A DNA stretch of 64,000 nucleotides from Imbricaverruca yamaguchii (GCA_034440575.1 JAOTOL010001522.1:527001-591000); one strand, 5' to 3'. Counted from the first letter of the stretch, positions 33,640 to 46,230 are shown. Made by a program: numbers and translations. Notes: generated by a model not told the origin, from the letters alone.

Positions 33640-35960
33640 TCATTTTGTAAAGGACCAGAAACATTTCTGTTGCGTGGGCTTTTTTGGAGGATTTTTGCCT
33701 TTTGTGTACCGACGACATTTTATCAGGTACCAGCGCGTTCTCGAAGACTCAGATGTGTTGATTTAGTTCCCGGTTATCTTGTTATATTTTAGAGACTATA
33801 TCGCATTTTGAGAGCCCCAGTCTGTTTTTTTTCGCCCCCATGAGGTCTCCTGACCCCAGTATGCTTCGACGTCATTTGTGGTGTTTTTTTTAAGAGCTCC
33901 CGGTGTGTATATTTGAAGCTGAAACGCAAGTTTTAAGACCCTATGCCTTTTGCGAGACCTACGCTTCGGAGAGTCCGGTGCATTTTCAGCCTCTGATTGT
34001 GCTTTTGCGGTCACACTCGTTAAATGTGTTTATTGGGGACTCCTGACGCACAGACTCCAGCACGATATTTGTGAGACTCCAGCACGATATTGCGGAGTCA
34101 TATATAATTTTCCAGGGTCCCGGCACGACTTTTGGGGCACAGGCCGGTGGTTCTGGAGGATACAACGCGTTTTCTGGGCTGAACGCAATTTGCTTTGGCT
34201 TCTCGGTTTTTAAAGTCCGAGTTCCTGCCTGATTTATTGGGCCCCCTGTGTCATATTGTGTCCCGTCATGATTTTTCGAGCTCCAGTACCTTTTTCTAGG
34301 CTGTCCTCCATATGTGAAGGCATCTGGTGGAATGTTTACGGTCCCGGCCCGATTTTCCTAGCTAGTACATTTATTTTTCGGGATCTCCTTTTTCGGAGGG
34401 CTTGATTTTCGTCTGGTCCTGATTCTATTTTTTGGGACCAAGCTGTGTTTATTTCTGGCCATCCAACAATTTTTCGGAGGCCCGAGGGGAAATTCTTGGG
34501 AGCACAACCGTTCGGGAGGGGGAGGGGGGGGGTGCATTTGCCTTTCTGTTAAGCCACTGCGGATGCTGAACAATTTCTTTTCAGCCGATGGCACCATTCA
34601 GGGTAGAAAGGTCCTTCGGAGAACTTCCTTTTGGGACCTGTTTTGAATTTTCCGGTGTTTGTGTCAATTCGATGAAGTGCCTTTCTGATCTTGTCGGTCG
34701 AGTTTCTTTAAAGAGCGCTATGTTTGGGCACCGACGCGATTCTTTGGGCTCTCGGTTAATTTTTTTTTCGGTGCACAAACGGGCTTCTTTTCCGGGGCCC
34801 TGCTAGTTTTTTTTGTGGGTCTTTGACGTAATATTTGTGACCGCAGAGTGTCATTCCGTGTAGCCATTGACTTTTGGGAAGCGAGCTACGAATTGTGGGG
34901 TCCCGGTGTGACTTTTTGTGTCGCCAACGTTATTTTGAATGGCAGCTACGCGACTTTTTTGGATCGAAGTGCGTATTTTTGGCTCCATCATCATTTGTTG
35001 GGATCCCTAGTGGGAATTTTAGTCGCATGGACAGGTTTTTGGGAGCCAAACACGTTTTGGAGGTTTTTGGATCGATTTTTGGGACCACAGTTATTTTCCA
35101 TCCCCGAACTGTTGGTTCCCGACGTGAATTTCAGGGCCCCAGGTCGTTTTTGGGGCTCACCGTGATTTTCAAAGACTCCGGCATGACTTTTTGGGCCTCA
35201 CCGTATTCTTCGGAGGCGAAGCTGCGAAGCTTGGACGCTCCAGCATAATTTTCAAGGACCCCCAGGTATAGTTTTGTGGGTCCCAGAGTGATTTTCAGGG
35301 ACCTGGACAATCTTTTGGGCCAGAAAGTCATTTTCAGAGGCCCCGACGAAACGTTTTGTGCTCTAGTGATTTTCAGGGGCCCCGGTCCGACCCTTTGAGG
35401 CTCCGTCGTGATCTTTGGGGCCCGGTACAATTTTTTCGGAGGAACCGGTTCGATTTTTTGTGTGTCCCAGCGGTATTTTCAGGTATCCTGGTGCTAACTT
35501 GTGAAGCCCCAGCGTTATTTTTAGTGGGGCTGGAACGATTTGTGTGGCCCAGTGTGATTTTTAGTGGCTATCGTGCGCTTGTGGGAGTCCCAGCGTCATT
35601 TTCAATTGCCCCTGGGCCACTTTGGAGTACTAATGTCATTTCAGGTCCCCGATACAATTTTCGGGATCCCGGCTTCATTTTCATGGACCCTTGCACGACG
35701 TTTTTGGGCCGCCAATGTGATTTTTATGGGACCCGGTGTGATTTTTGGTGTTCACCGGCATCATTTTCAGGGATCCCTGTGCGATTCCTTAGGGCTTCAA
35801 TGTGATCTTTAGGGTCCTCTGTGCGACTCTTTTGGACCCTAATGCGATTTTTTTTTGGGGGGTGTTTTTTTTTACTGAGCTTGTTTTTTACTGAGCCTGG
35901 CGAAGTTTTTCCGAACCCAGCGCGATTCTTGGGGGCCCCACAACCTCTCAGGGGGATGAA
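33640..35960 (+). repeat. Ancient degenerate ~28-30-bp tandem array
   Basis: About 2.3 kb repeats the theme 'ggnnccn-gtgngattttt-nggg' (for example ccggtgtgatttttggtgtt and ccctgtgcgattccttaggg) at roughly 28-30-bp spacing, with poor unit identity. Open frames through it only reflect this low complexity. Confidence 0.65.
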
Positions 35961-35999
35961 ACTGCCCCAAATGCAACCCCTACTGCTGAGGTATGCCAC

Positions 36000-36350
36000 T
36001 GCTGGGAGTCAGAGAAGATTGAGCTGCATATGTCTCCTAAGAATAACAGCGATCCCTAATGGATATATAAATATGGTGGTGAGGAATGCTGAGGGACCGC
36101 TTTGGAGCTATGAGGCCCTTGAAGCTTGTAAGACTGTCCACGACGGGGAACTCTTTAACAGCTGGAGAAGGTCATTGACGATTAGAAAAGGTCGCTGGGC
36201 GCTATATGTCATTGAACTGGACTGGGATGCTGAAGAGGCTCGGAAGGGGTCACGGCGAGAACAGGTCTCCTTATTACCCAGGAAGTCTGTAAGGGCTAGC
36301 GATGGTTGTGAAAGACTCCGAGGGCCAGCTTCAGAGCTAGAATGTCCTTG
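36000..36350 (-). repeat. Dispersed repeat, inverted copy of the 3580-3890 family
   Basis: The reverse complement shares 'aaggacattctagctctgaa', 'gctggccctcgg' and 'cacaaccatcgctagccc' with 3690-3735. The 176-codon plus-strand frame overlapping it is therefore not treated as a gene. Confidence 0.6.
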
Positions 36351-36359
36351 ATAGATTCT

Positions 36360-36580
36360 TGATCTGCCCCTGTACATATCTGTGTCTGTCTCTGCATTTG
36401 TCCTTTTGTCTCTGTCTGCCTCCTATATCCTGACTCCTTTCTCTGTCTTTCACTCTCACTATTTCTCTCACACCCACCCCTAATATTCTCCTCTCTCCGC
36501 CCTCCCTCTCCTCACCCTACCCTGTCTCTACCCTCTCCCTCTCCCATCCCTGCACTCTCCCTCTCTTGTTTATTTTATTT
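36360..36580. repeat. CT-rich low-complexity tract
   Basis: A pyrimidine-rich plus strand with ctctctc/ctgtctc blocks. Confidence 0.85.
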
Positions 36581-36599
36581 TTCGCCGTTCATCAAGCAA

Positions 36600-37820
36600 T
36601 TTTGACGACCACAGAACACGGCGCTCGTAAGCGCGCCGCAGTCTCACCTCGTGGAACGTCGTTTGCCGACCTTATCGTGCACAAAAGTGAAGATGTCTCA
36701 GGTAACTACTCTATGACATGATAATGTGGAGTATGACGGGTGTGATAGGGTGATGGACGACTCAGCTAATATGCATACGTGTTCGTTCTGTTTTTCAAGG
36801 TCATATTAGGTCCATGATCAAACTTGATTTCAGATGACATTTTTGGGTTTAGGTGCTAGTGAGGAGTTAATCTGAACGACAAGCTGAATGTTACACCTTG
36901 TTGGATCCCTGGATACCGCGGAATAGCGTTTTCGAACAGTATTTCTGAAACCCTTAACATGAGGTTAATAATGTGACTTCATCTGACCCCTCAAATATGG
37001 GTATCCAAAAAGACACGTGGTTAGTATCCACAGATGCTGAGTAACACCATGGTGTGAATTTGAAACATTTATCTAGTACTGTGTTCACTCAGACAACATT
37101 TGAATGTAAAGCATGTCGATCTTTTTCGAGGAAAGAGCTAAAGGTGACCTGAGAGGTTAACCGTGAACCCAAAGTGTACAGAACAGGAAGTGTACGGCGA
37201 AGACTCGTGGAGTGCAACAGCAATAATTTCACCAACGTACGGACCAGATGTGGAGGAGGAGGGGGAAGATGAAGAGCGTTTTACGTTCTTTATGGTTACC
37301 ATATAAATATTATATCCACCAAACTCAGAAACACAACAGAGTATGTTCACTAACTTAACTGAAAGGGAGATTTCACAAACCCTCATTTTTGGAAATGGTC
37401 TCAGGTAAAACCTTCAGCAGTGTGTAGCCTGAGCATTTCAGACGTTTCTTATCAACACAAAACGCTTTAACACAAGCTAACATTCGGAATTAACCAGGTG
37501 CTGCCGGGTGCGAGCAGTGTTGAGTGCCACACACATGAGTGCATGCTTTGTGCAGATGGGATGTGCTGGCGGGGCGGGTAGCGATTGTCGCACCGTGTCG
37601 GTGGTTAAGTTGTATTGGTTGAAAACGTTGTTGCGAGAAGCACCTCGGCTTAAGACCAACTTGGTCGTTTGTGACAATCGCAAAATTGCGCATCTTATAT
37701 GTGGGCTATGATGTGCTAAATAAATAAACAAACAAATAAACAAAGGTTGAAAGGTCGATCAATCTCACCTATGACAGCAGTGACCCGCCAGTGACCTTTT
37801 CTTAAAATAGGCGCTGGTGT
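36600..37820. other. Receptor intron 1, unassigned
   Basis: A GC-rich segment at 36600-36700 ends with ATGTCTCAG followed by GTAACT. That could be a short first coding exon, but its phase (0) does not fit the receptor's exon 2. Nothing else is seen. Confidence 0.3.
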
Positions 37821-37824
37821 CACG

Positions 37825-38415
37825 GCCGACCAGCTCTGCTACACGGTATTGTCGACAGCGACACGACGTACCCACCGATATAGCTCTGCTACACGGTGTT
37901 GTCGACAGCGACACGACGTACCCACCGACGTAGCTCTGCTACACGGTGTTGTCGACAGCGACACGGCGTGCTCACCGATGTAGCTCTGCTACACGGTGTT
38001 GTCGACAGCGACACGACGTACCCACCGACGTAGCTCTGCTACACGGTGTTGTCGACAGCGACACGGCGTGCTCACCGATGTAGCTCTGCTACACGGTGTT
38101 GTCGACAGCGACACGGTCCATCGATGTAGCTCTGCTACACGGTGTTGTCGACAGCGACACGGTCCACCGATGTAGCTCTGCTACACGGTGTTGCCGACAG
38201 CGACACGGTCCATCGATGTAGCTCTGCTACACGGTGTTGTCGACAGCGACACGGTCCACCGATGTAGCTCTGCTACACGGTGTTATCGACAGCGACACGG
38301 TCCACCGATGTAGCTCTGCTACACGGTGTTGTCGACAGCGACACGGTCCATCGATGTAGCTCTGCCACACGGTGTTGTCGGCAGTGACACGGTTCACCGA
38401 TGTAGCTATTGTAGC
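37825..38415 (+). repeat. 50/46-bp tandem array 'tagctctgctacacggtgttgtcgacagcgacac'
   Basis: About twelve units. The first are 50 bp (cgtacccaccg or cgtgctcaccg spacer), the later ones 46 bp (ggtccaccgatg spacer). Confidence 0.95.
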
Positions 38416-38542
38416 TATGCTACGCGATGTTGTCGGCGGGGGCCAGCCTGTTTTTTTCTGGGGCTGGCGCACCACACGTCCGTGCCTGACTTTGCCGTCA
38501 CGCGCCATACGCTGTCACTGTCGGGCGGCTGTGGGGCCGATT

Positions 38543-38678
38543 ATGGCGGCCAGCGGCGGCGAGCGGGCGTCACTCCTGCGCCGCCTGTCGCGCTTGGCCG
38601 CCGGACAGTGCAACCCCGCCGCTTCGCCGGCGCTCGCCATACACAGATACGCCGCGTCCGCCGTCCAACAATTGGACG
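38543..38678 (+). CDS. Candidate alternative first exon, Arg-rich N-terminus
   Basis: ATG 38543 starts 45 codons beginning MAASGGERASLLRRLSRLAA, in GC-rich sequence. The ATGGCGGCC context also fits a YY1-type start element. The stretch is Arg/Leu/Ala-rich without acidic residues after residue 7, like a mitochondrial presequence. It reaches a weak donor (TTGGACG followed by GTTGGG) in phase 1, the phase the receptor's exon 2 needs. It sits between two satellite arrays inside the receptor's first intron. It could be an alternative first exon, an unrelated gene's first exon, or chance. Confidence 0.2.
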
Positions 38679-38885
38679 GTTGGGTGGCGGGGAGAGCGGC
38701 TTGGCTGTGCTGGTTGGGTTGTGTGCGCTGACATGGTTGTGCGGCTCGATTGCGCCGCCACCATGGCCACTTACGGCGGCCACTTACGGTGACTTGGCGA
38801 TTGCGGAATTGAGCGGCCTTCCGCGGCGAGGTGTTTCGTGGAAACGGCGCCGTCTGCCGTCAGCTGAGCTCGAGGTAGTGTGGGC

Positions 38886-40320
38886 ACAGTGTGTACAGTA
38901 CAGGTGCTCGGACACAGTGGGTACAGTACAGGTGCTCGGACACAGTGGGTACAGTACAGGTGCTCGGGCACAGTGGGTACGGTACAGGTACTCGGGCACA
39001 GTGGGTACAGTACAGGTGCTCGGACCAAGGCCGGCCACAGTGGGTACAGTACAGGTGCTCGGACCAAGGGGCACAGTGGGTACAGTACAGGTGCTCGGCC
39101 ACAGGTGGGCACAGGTACAGGTGCTCGGACCAAGGCCGGCACAGTGGGTACAGTACAGGTGCTCGGACACAGTGGGTACAGTACAGGTGCTCGGACCAAG
39201 GCCGCACAGTGGGTACAGTACAGGTGCTCGGACACAGGGGACAGCACAGTGGGTACAGTACAGGTGAGCTCGGACACAGTGGGTACAGTACAGGTGCTCG
39301 GACACAGTGGGTACGGTACAGGTGCTCGGACCAAGGCCGGCCACAGTGGGTACAGTACAGGTGCTCGGACACAGTGGGTACAGTACAGGTGCTCGGGCAC
39401 AGTGGGTACAGTACAGGTGCTCGCACAGTGGGCAGTACAGGTGCCGGCCACAGTGGGTACAGTACAGGTGCTCCGGCCAAGGCAGGACACAGTGGGTACA
39501 GTACAGGTGCTCGGACCAAGGCCGGCCACAGTGGGTACAGTACAGGTGCTCGGACCAAGGCCAACCACAGTGGGTACAGTACAGGTACTCGGACACAGTG
39601 GGTACAGTACAGGTGCTCGGACACAGTGGGTACAGTACAGGTGCTCGGGCCAAGGCCGGCCACAGTGGGTACAGTACAGGTGCTCCGGCCAAGGCAGGAC
39701 ACAGTGGGTACAGTACAGGTGCTCGGGCACAGTGGGTCGGTACAGGTCTCGGACACAGTGGGTACAGTACAGGTGCTCGGACCAAGGCCGGGCACAGTGG
39801 GTACAGTACAGGTGCTCGGACCAAGGCCGGCCACAGTGGGTACAGTACAGGTGCTCGGACCAAGGCCAACCACAGTGGGTACAGTACAGGTGCTCGGACC
39901 AAGGCCGGGCACAGTGGGTACAGTACAGGTGCTCGGACCAAGGCCGGCCACAGTGGGTACAGTACAGGTGCTCGGACCAAGGCCAACCACAGTGGGTACA
40001 GTACAGGTGCTCGGACCAAGGCCGGACACAGCGGGTACAGTACAGGTGCTCGGACCAAGGCCAGCCACAGTGGGTACAGTACAGGTGCTCGGACACAGTG
40101 GGTACGGTACAGGTGCCCGGACCAAGGCCGGACACAGCGGGTACAGTACAGGTGCTCGGACCAAGGCCGGGCACAGTGGGTACAGTACAGGTGCTCGGAC
40201 ACAGTGGGTACAGTACAGGCGCCCGGACCAAGGCCGGCCTCAGTGGGTACAGTACAGGCGCCCGGACCAAGGCCGGACACAGTGGGTACGGTACAGGCGC
40301 CCGGACCAAGGCCAGGCGGC
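38886..40320 (+). repeat. 28/39-bp tandem array 'cacagtgggtacagtacaggtgctcgg'
   Basis: Short units are 28 bp; long units are 39 bp and add accaaggccggc. Every unit has GTACAGTACAG followed by GTGCTCGG. The units contain no stop codon in most frames, so frames of several hundred codons run through on both strands without coding meaning. At the left edge the repeat grows out of gtgtgggcacagtgtgtaca, a non-repeated version of the unit. Confidence 0.96.
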
Positions 40321-40357
40321 TCCGCCTGACCGCCTGTGCGGCATTTTCGGCCGGCAG

Positions 40358-40450
40358 GATTCGTTCCGGCTGAGCGCGGCCTGTGGGAGCGATACCCAGC
40401 ACTGGGAGCCGTGTGTCCGCCCCACCTCATCACACGGGGACACCAGACAG
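40358..40450 (+). CDS. Candidate 93-bp exon at the head of the 44-bp array
   Basis: An acceptor (gcattttcggccggcAG) precedes 31 codons (DSFRLSAACGSDTQHWEPCV, then RPTSSHGDTRQ). They end at CACCAGACAG followed by GTGGCC. The last ~44 bp are then repeated in tandem. The exon is phase 0 on both sides, so it could be skipped or included without a shift only between phase-0 partners, and no such partner is known here. No family is recognised. The context parallels the proven exon/array pairs at 7374 and 54320. Confidence 0.3.
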
Positions 40451-41465
40451 GTGGCCCTGTCCGCCCCACCTCACCACACGGGGACACCAGACAGGTGGCC
40501 CTGTCCGCGCCACCTCATCACACCGGGACACCAGACAGGTGGCCCTGTCCGCCCCACCTCATCACACCGGGACACCAGACAGGTGGTCCTGTCCGCCCCA
40601 CCTCACCACACGGAGACACCAGTCAGATACACCTGTCCGCCCCACCTCATCACACGGGGACACCAGACAGGTGGTCCTGTCCGCCTCACCTCACCATACC
40701 GGGACACCAGACAGGTGGCCGTGTCCGCCCCACCTCACCATACCGGGACACCAGACAGGTGGCCCTGTCCGCCCCACCTCATCACACGGGGACACCAGAC
40801 AGGTGGCCCTGTCCGCCCCACCTCATCACACCGGGACACCAGACAGGTGGCCCTGTCCGCCCCACCTCACTACACCGGGACACCAGTCAGGTACACCTGT
40901 CCTCTCCACCTCACCACACAGAGACACCAGTCAGGTGGCCCTGTCCGCTCCACTTCATCGCACAGGGAGACCAGACAGGTGGTCCTGTCCGCTCCACCTC
41001 ACTACACAGGGACATCAGTCAGGTACCCTGTCCTCTCCACCTCATCACACAGGGACACCAGTCAGGTACCCCTGTCCTCTCCACCTCACCACACAGAGAC
41101 ACCAGTCAGGTACCCCTGTCCGCGCCACCTCATCACACCGGGACACCAGACAGGTGGCCCTGTCCGCCCCACCTCACTACACAGGGACATCAGTCAGGTA
41201 CCCCTGTCCTCTCCACCTCATCACACAGGGACACCAGTCAGGTACCCCTGTCCGCGCCACCTCACCACACCGGAACACTAGTCAGGTGGTCCTGTCCGAT
41301 TCACCTTACTACACAGGGACACCAGACAGGTTGCCATGTCCGCTTCACCTCACCACATCGAAACACCAGACGGGTGCCCCTGTCCGGTCCACCTCACCAT
41401 ACCGGGACACTCCGCTGTGTCTCTGCCCGCTCCACCTCATTGCACCTAGGCACTGGTGCCCCTAG
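40418..41465 (+). repeat. 44-bp tandem array 'cgccccacctcatcacaccggga...'
   Basis: About 24 units of 44 bp contain gggacaccagacaggtggcc. Later units change to agtcaggtacccctgtcctc. The first unit overlaps the candidate exon end. Confidence 0.96.
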
Positions 41466-42788
41466 CTGTCGTGACATCAGTGGGAAGAATGCCGGGCGCA
41501 TGGCCGATCCTGTATCTAGTTCATAACTCGGGTGGAAAGCTGACAGTTTTCTCTGTACAGTCCAATGTCAGAGCAAGAGCTTATTGGGATTATAAGCAGA
41601 GGGTCATTGATGCAGTATTGATGTGCACCTAAATACCCCCTTTCGCATTATCTCTGACTGTTGTGACTCAGGGTTTGTGAATTGGTACAACACTATGCGA
41701 TGATTTTGTTCTCACACGGTTACACGATGTTGCTCCAAAGCCACGTATTTGTGATATTTCTTGTTTCTTTGTGAAATGTCTTGTCGTTACCTTCAAAGTG
41801 AACGTTTATTATCAATTGTATGTTGAATGGTGCATGAATATGGCAGCTCAAAGTAATTTCACCGAAACGCCGTTGTAGTGGTGTGTCCACCAACACCACA
41901 ACGTGTGTTCGCACGGTTTCTTACGTTTGTCTACGAACTCTTACAAGGGTTTACCGAATACTGAATCGACGTCTTTTCGCAATGAAGTTTTGACATCCTT
42001 CATCTAGATATCGATCTACATTACTCGCTCTGATCAGTGTCATGCACTAGTTTCGGTCGTAAGCGTGCAAACAGTGCCATTTTTACATACAATTTGATGA
42101 GGGAGGGTATCCGATGATCCAGGTCCCTAATGAGGGTTAGTGGAAATTATATAAACTTGATTTTGTTAGAAAAACGGCCTCCTTTGTTACAGGGTGACCG
42201 AAATACTATGAATTTACTAACTTTGCGGGGTAGTTCGGGCCCCCTTCGTAAAAGTCGCCCCCTTCATCAATTTCCAGTTACGTCAATTTGCCGCAACATT
42301 ATCTATCGATGCTAAAAAAGAATCAACGGTAGATACACTTAATCAACGGTAGGTAAACTAGAGCGGATGTCTCCTAGCGAAGTCGTTATTACAGAGTCCG
42401 TAATACTCTTGTAATACTAATACTAATACTCGTAATACTACCTTATCCTCTTCTACACATTGAACGAATGATGGCATTGTCAAGAATGTAGAATGATGTA
42501 CATTGTTGGGAGGCTGATGTTTCCGCCACCGAAGACTCTTGCTGTAACGGCCACGTCATGGTACACTCCCACTTATGGTCAGAAGTGTGAACACAAGCCT
42601 AATACGAAATCAATATGGAAATAAAACATTTACTGGTTGAGCGGCAGCAAACCGTTGACAGGCAATTCATGAAGCCGTAATGCACTTCACGTGGCCGTAT
42701 CTGGCTTCGTTCTTATCCCATGCACTGTTGTACGTTGGCACACATAGATGCACATGCAGGTGTATTTCAAAATTATATCACGAGTGGT
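41466..42788. other. Receptor intron 1, nothing recognised
   Basis: Unique-looking sequence without supported genes. Confidence 0.4.
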
Positions 42789-42962
42789 ACCCGTGTCCGG
42801 GTGAGGTTGCTTGGCACCCCCAGAATTCTCCTGGCACTCCCAGAGGTCTCCTGGCACTCTCACAGGTCGCGTGGTACCCCCAAAGGTCGCCTGGTACTCC
42901 CAAAGTTCGCTTGACATTCATGGAGATCGGCTGGAACTTCCGGAGGTCGTCTGACACCCATC
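42789..42962 (+). repeat. 21-22-bp imperfect tandem repeat 'ctggcactcccagaggtcgc'
   Basis: About eight diverged units between an intron segment and the 42-bp array. Confidence 0.8.
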
Positions 42963-45053
42963 TGACAGACAACTGCACGGAGCCCAGCAGTGACTAGAGA
43001 GCAGTGACAGACAACTACACGGAGCCCAGCAGTGACTAGAGAGCAGTGACAGACAACTAGCAGTGGCAGACAACTGCACGGAGCCCAGCAGTGACTAGAG
43101 AGCAGTGACAGACAACTACACGGAGCCCAAGCAGTGACTAGAGAGCAGTGACAGACAACTGCACGGAGCCCAGCAGTGACTAGAGAGCAGTGACAGACAA
43201 CTGCACGGAGCCCAGCAGTGACTAGAGAGCAGTGACAGACAACTGCACGGAGCCCAGCAGTGACTAGAGAGCAGTGGCAGACAACTGCACGGAGCCCAGC
43301 AGTGACTAGATAGCAGTGACAGACAACTGCACGGAGCCCAGCAGTGACTAGAGAGCAGTGGCAGACAACTGCACGGAGTCCAGCAGTGACTAGACAGCAG
43401 TGGCAGACAACTGCACGGAGCCCAGCAGTGACTAGAGAGCAGTGACAGACAACTGCACGGAGCCCAGCAGTGACTAGAGAGCAGTGACAGACAACTGCAC
43501 GGAGCCCAGCAGTGACTAGAGAGCAGTGACAGACAACTGCACGGAGCCCAGCAGTGACTAGAGAGCAGTGACAGACAACTGCACGGAGCCCAGCAGTGAC
43601 TAGAGAGCAGTGACAGACAACTGCACGGGAGCCCAGCAGTGACTAGAGAGCAGTGACAGACAGACGGGCCCAGCAGTGACTAGAATGGCAGACAACTGCA
43701 CGGAGCCCAGCAGTGACTAGCGAGCAGTGACAGACAACTGCACGGAGCCCAGCAGTGACTAGATAGCAGTGGCAGACAACTGCACGGAGCCCAGCAGTGA
43801 CTAGAGAGTAGTGACAGACAACCGCACGGAGCCCAGCAGTGACTAGATAGCAGTGACAGACAACTGCACGGAGCCCAGCAGTGACTAGAGAGCAGTGGCA
43901 GACAACTGCACGGAGCCCGGCAGTGACTAGGACAGACAACCGCACGGAGCCCGGCAGTGACTGAGAGTGAAGACAGCAGTGGCAGACAACTGCACGGAGC
44001 CCGGCAGTGACTAGAGAGCAGTGGCAGACAACTGCACGGAGCCCAGCAGTGACTAGAGAGCAGTGACAGACAACTGCACGGAGCCCGGCAGTGACTAGAG
44101 AGCAGTGGCAGACAACTGCACGGAGCCCGGCAGTGACTAGACAGCAGTGGCAGACAACTGCACGGAGCCCGGCAGTGACTAGAGAGCAGTGGCAGACAAC
44201 TGCACGGAGCCCGGCAGTGACTAGAGAGCAGTGACAGACAACTGCACGGAGCCCAGCAGTGACTAGATAGGAGTGGCAGACAACCGCACGGAGCCCAGCA
44301 GTGACTAGATAGCAGTGACAGACAACTGCACGGAGCCCGGCAGTGACTAGAGAGCAGTGGCAGACAACTGCACGGAGCCCGGCAGTGACTAGACAGCAGT
44401 GGCAGAACTGCACGGGCCCAGCAGTGACTAGAGGCAGTGACAGACAACTGCACGGAGCCCAGCAGTGACTAGATAGGAGTGGGAGACAACCGCACGGAGC
44501 CCAGCAGTGACTAGATAGCAGTGACAGACAACTGCACGGAGCCCAGCAGTGACTAGAGAGCAGTGACAGACAACCGCACGGAGCCCGGCAGTGACTAGAC
44601 AGCAGTGGCAGACAACTGCACGGAGCCCGGCAGTGACTAGAGAGCAGTGACAGACAACTGCACGGAGCCCGGCAGTGACTAGACAGCAGTGGCAGACAAC
44701 TGCACGGAGCCCAGCAGTGACTAGAGAGCAGTGGCAGACAACTGCACGGGCCCAGCGTGAGAAGCCAGCAGTGAAGGGGGGCAGACAACCGACGGAACCC
44801 AGCAGTGACTAGACAGCAGTGACAGACAACTGCACGGAGCCCGGCAGTGACTAGACAGCAGTGACAGACAACTGCACGGAGCCCAGCAGTGACTAGATAG
44901 CAGTGGCAGACAACTGCACGGAGCCCAGCAGTGACTAGATAGGAGTGGCAGACAACCGCACGGAACCCAGCAGTGACTAGACAGCAGTGGCAGACAACCG
45001 CACGGAACCCAGCAGTGACTAGACAGCAGTGACAGACAACTGCACGGAGCTCA
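42963..45053 (+). repeat. 42-bp satellite 'gacagacaactgcacggagcc...' (~50 units)
   Basis: The unit length is 42 bp (ctgcacgg at 43201 and 43243). Units carry CAGCAGTGACTAG or CGGCAGTGACTAG, followed by AGAGCAG, ACAGCAG or ATAGCAG. The variants interleave, showing subfamilies. The plus strand has a stop in each unit. Because 42 is a multiple of three, the minus strand is open for up to 381 codons as a 14-residue repeat; I do not regard it as a gene. Confidence 0.97.
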
Positions 45054-46230
45054 GCAGCTGCACACCTCGCGTTTCAGCGTTCCTGGCGTGTGCTTGCTAC
45101 CAGGAAGACGAAGACTCGTGTGTGAATTGAGCGGGACGGTCACTGCTGACGTCATGTTGGCTACGGTCAGGGGCTCTCTGTCATCGATCTATCAGTGCAG
45201 TTATTCGGTGGTAAAATGTGGGGTCAGCGCGGTGGTCATATGGAGGCTTCGTGGAGACTTCGTGGAGGTTGTGTATCCTCCGCGACTGTCGACGTCGTCA
45301 AGTTATCGATCTCCTTGGAGCATAGTTCTGAAAAAGCAACTGGTGGAGAGTTAGCTGGCTGTGAGTCACGCACACTTGGCTGTCATCGATCAGGTGGTGG
45401 TACTCACCGGCACGTGCTGTCGCCACCACACCGCATGTCTCGCGACAAAGCGACACATTGCGCTCTGTGTTCAGCATGCTCTGCATATGCGTCCGTCATC
45501 CCGTGCTGTCCCGTGTCCAGTTCCGTGTGGAGCCGGTCATGATCCAAAACATGAGATACTAAGGAGTAAAAGGTTCACTTGAATTTAAGCGTGGGTGGCA
45601 GACAGTGTTTTATGAATGCGAATGAGGCTCAAAAGGTGGGCCACCAGGTGACACAGTCGAAATAATGTTTGTTGCTTTATGAAAGGCGATTGAGCGAAGC
45701 ACATTACCACCTCTGAACATCGACGGCAAAAGGTAGCAATAGATTCAATGGATTTCACTTTGAGTGTGGAATAACTATTAAAACAGGATGCACGACAGCG
45801 AGAACTAGTGTGTATGTGTCTGTATGTGCCCGTATATACTGCATATCTGTATGCCTCTATATATGGCGTTGTTTTGTGTGTCTGTTATTGTGCTTTTTGT
45901 GTGTTTGTATATAGTACGTTTTTGCTCTGTGTGCCTGTGTATAGTGCATGTGTCTGCTTGTATGTAAAGCGTGCTTGTATGCCTGAATACAGTGCTTTTT
46001 GTGTCTATATATAGTGCGTGTTGTTTTCTGTGCGGTATATAGTGTGTTTGTTTTATGCGCATGTATACAGTACGTGTTTTCTTTGTGTCTGCACATTATG
46101 GGTGCTTTTGTGAGCCTGCATTCTGTATTTGTTGGCGATTGATATTAATGAGCAGGGATGTATGTATATATATATGACATCTGTGACATCTGAAGATTTA
46201 GAATTAGGACGCAAAAGCATCTTGCTCAAA
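45054..46230. other. Receptor intron 1, unassigned, one CRE
   Basis: The sequence after the satellite is moderately GC-rich. It contains TGACGTCA (45147-45154) and a short frame after a good acceptor (cgcgtttcAG at 45077) giving FLACACYQEDEDSCVN and a stop. No partner exon is known. Nothing is seen from 45550 on. Confidence 0.3.

Noticed and set aside
35821..36351. 176-codon plus-strand frame
   Set aside because: It is antisense to a dispersed repeat shared with 3580-3890 and starts inside the degenerate array.
36690..36705. Short start exon ATGTCTCAG followed by GTAACT
   Set aside because: Too short to judge, the phase is wrong for the receptor's exon 2, and there is no partner exon.
38891..41281. 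Open reading frames of up to 796 codons on both strands
   Set aside because: They run through the 28/39-bp and 44-bp arrays, whose units simply lack stops in several frames. Frames are open on both strands at once and the products are pure repeat translations.
43643..44788. 381-codon minus-strand frame
   Set aside because: It results from a 42-bp unit being divisible by three. There are no start context, splice sites or domains.
45078..45130. Terminal exon FLACACYQEDEDSCVN after a good acceptor
   Set aside because: Only 16 codons and no phase-compatible partner was found. Mentioned under the intron segment only.
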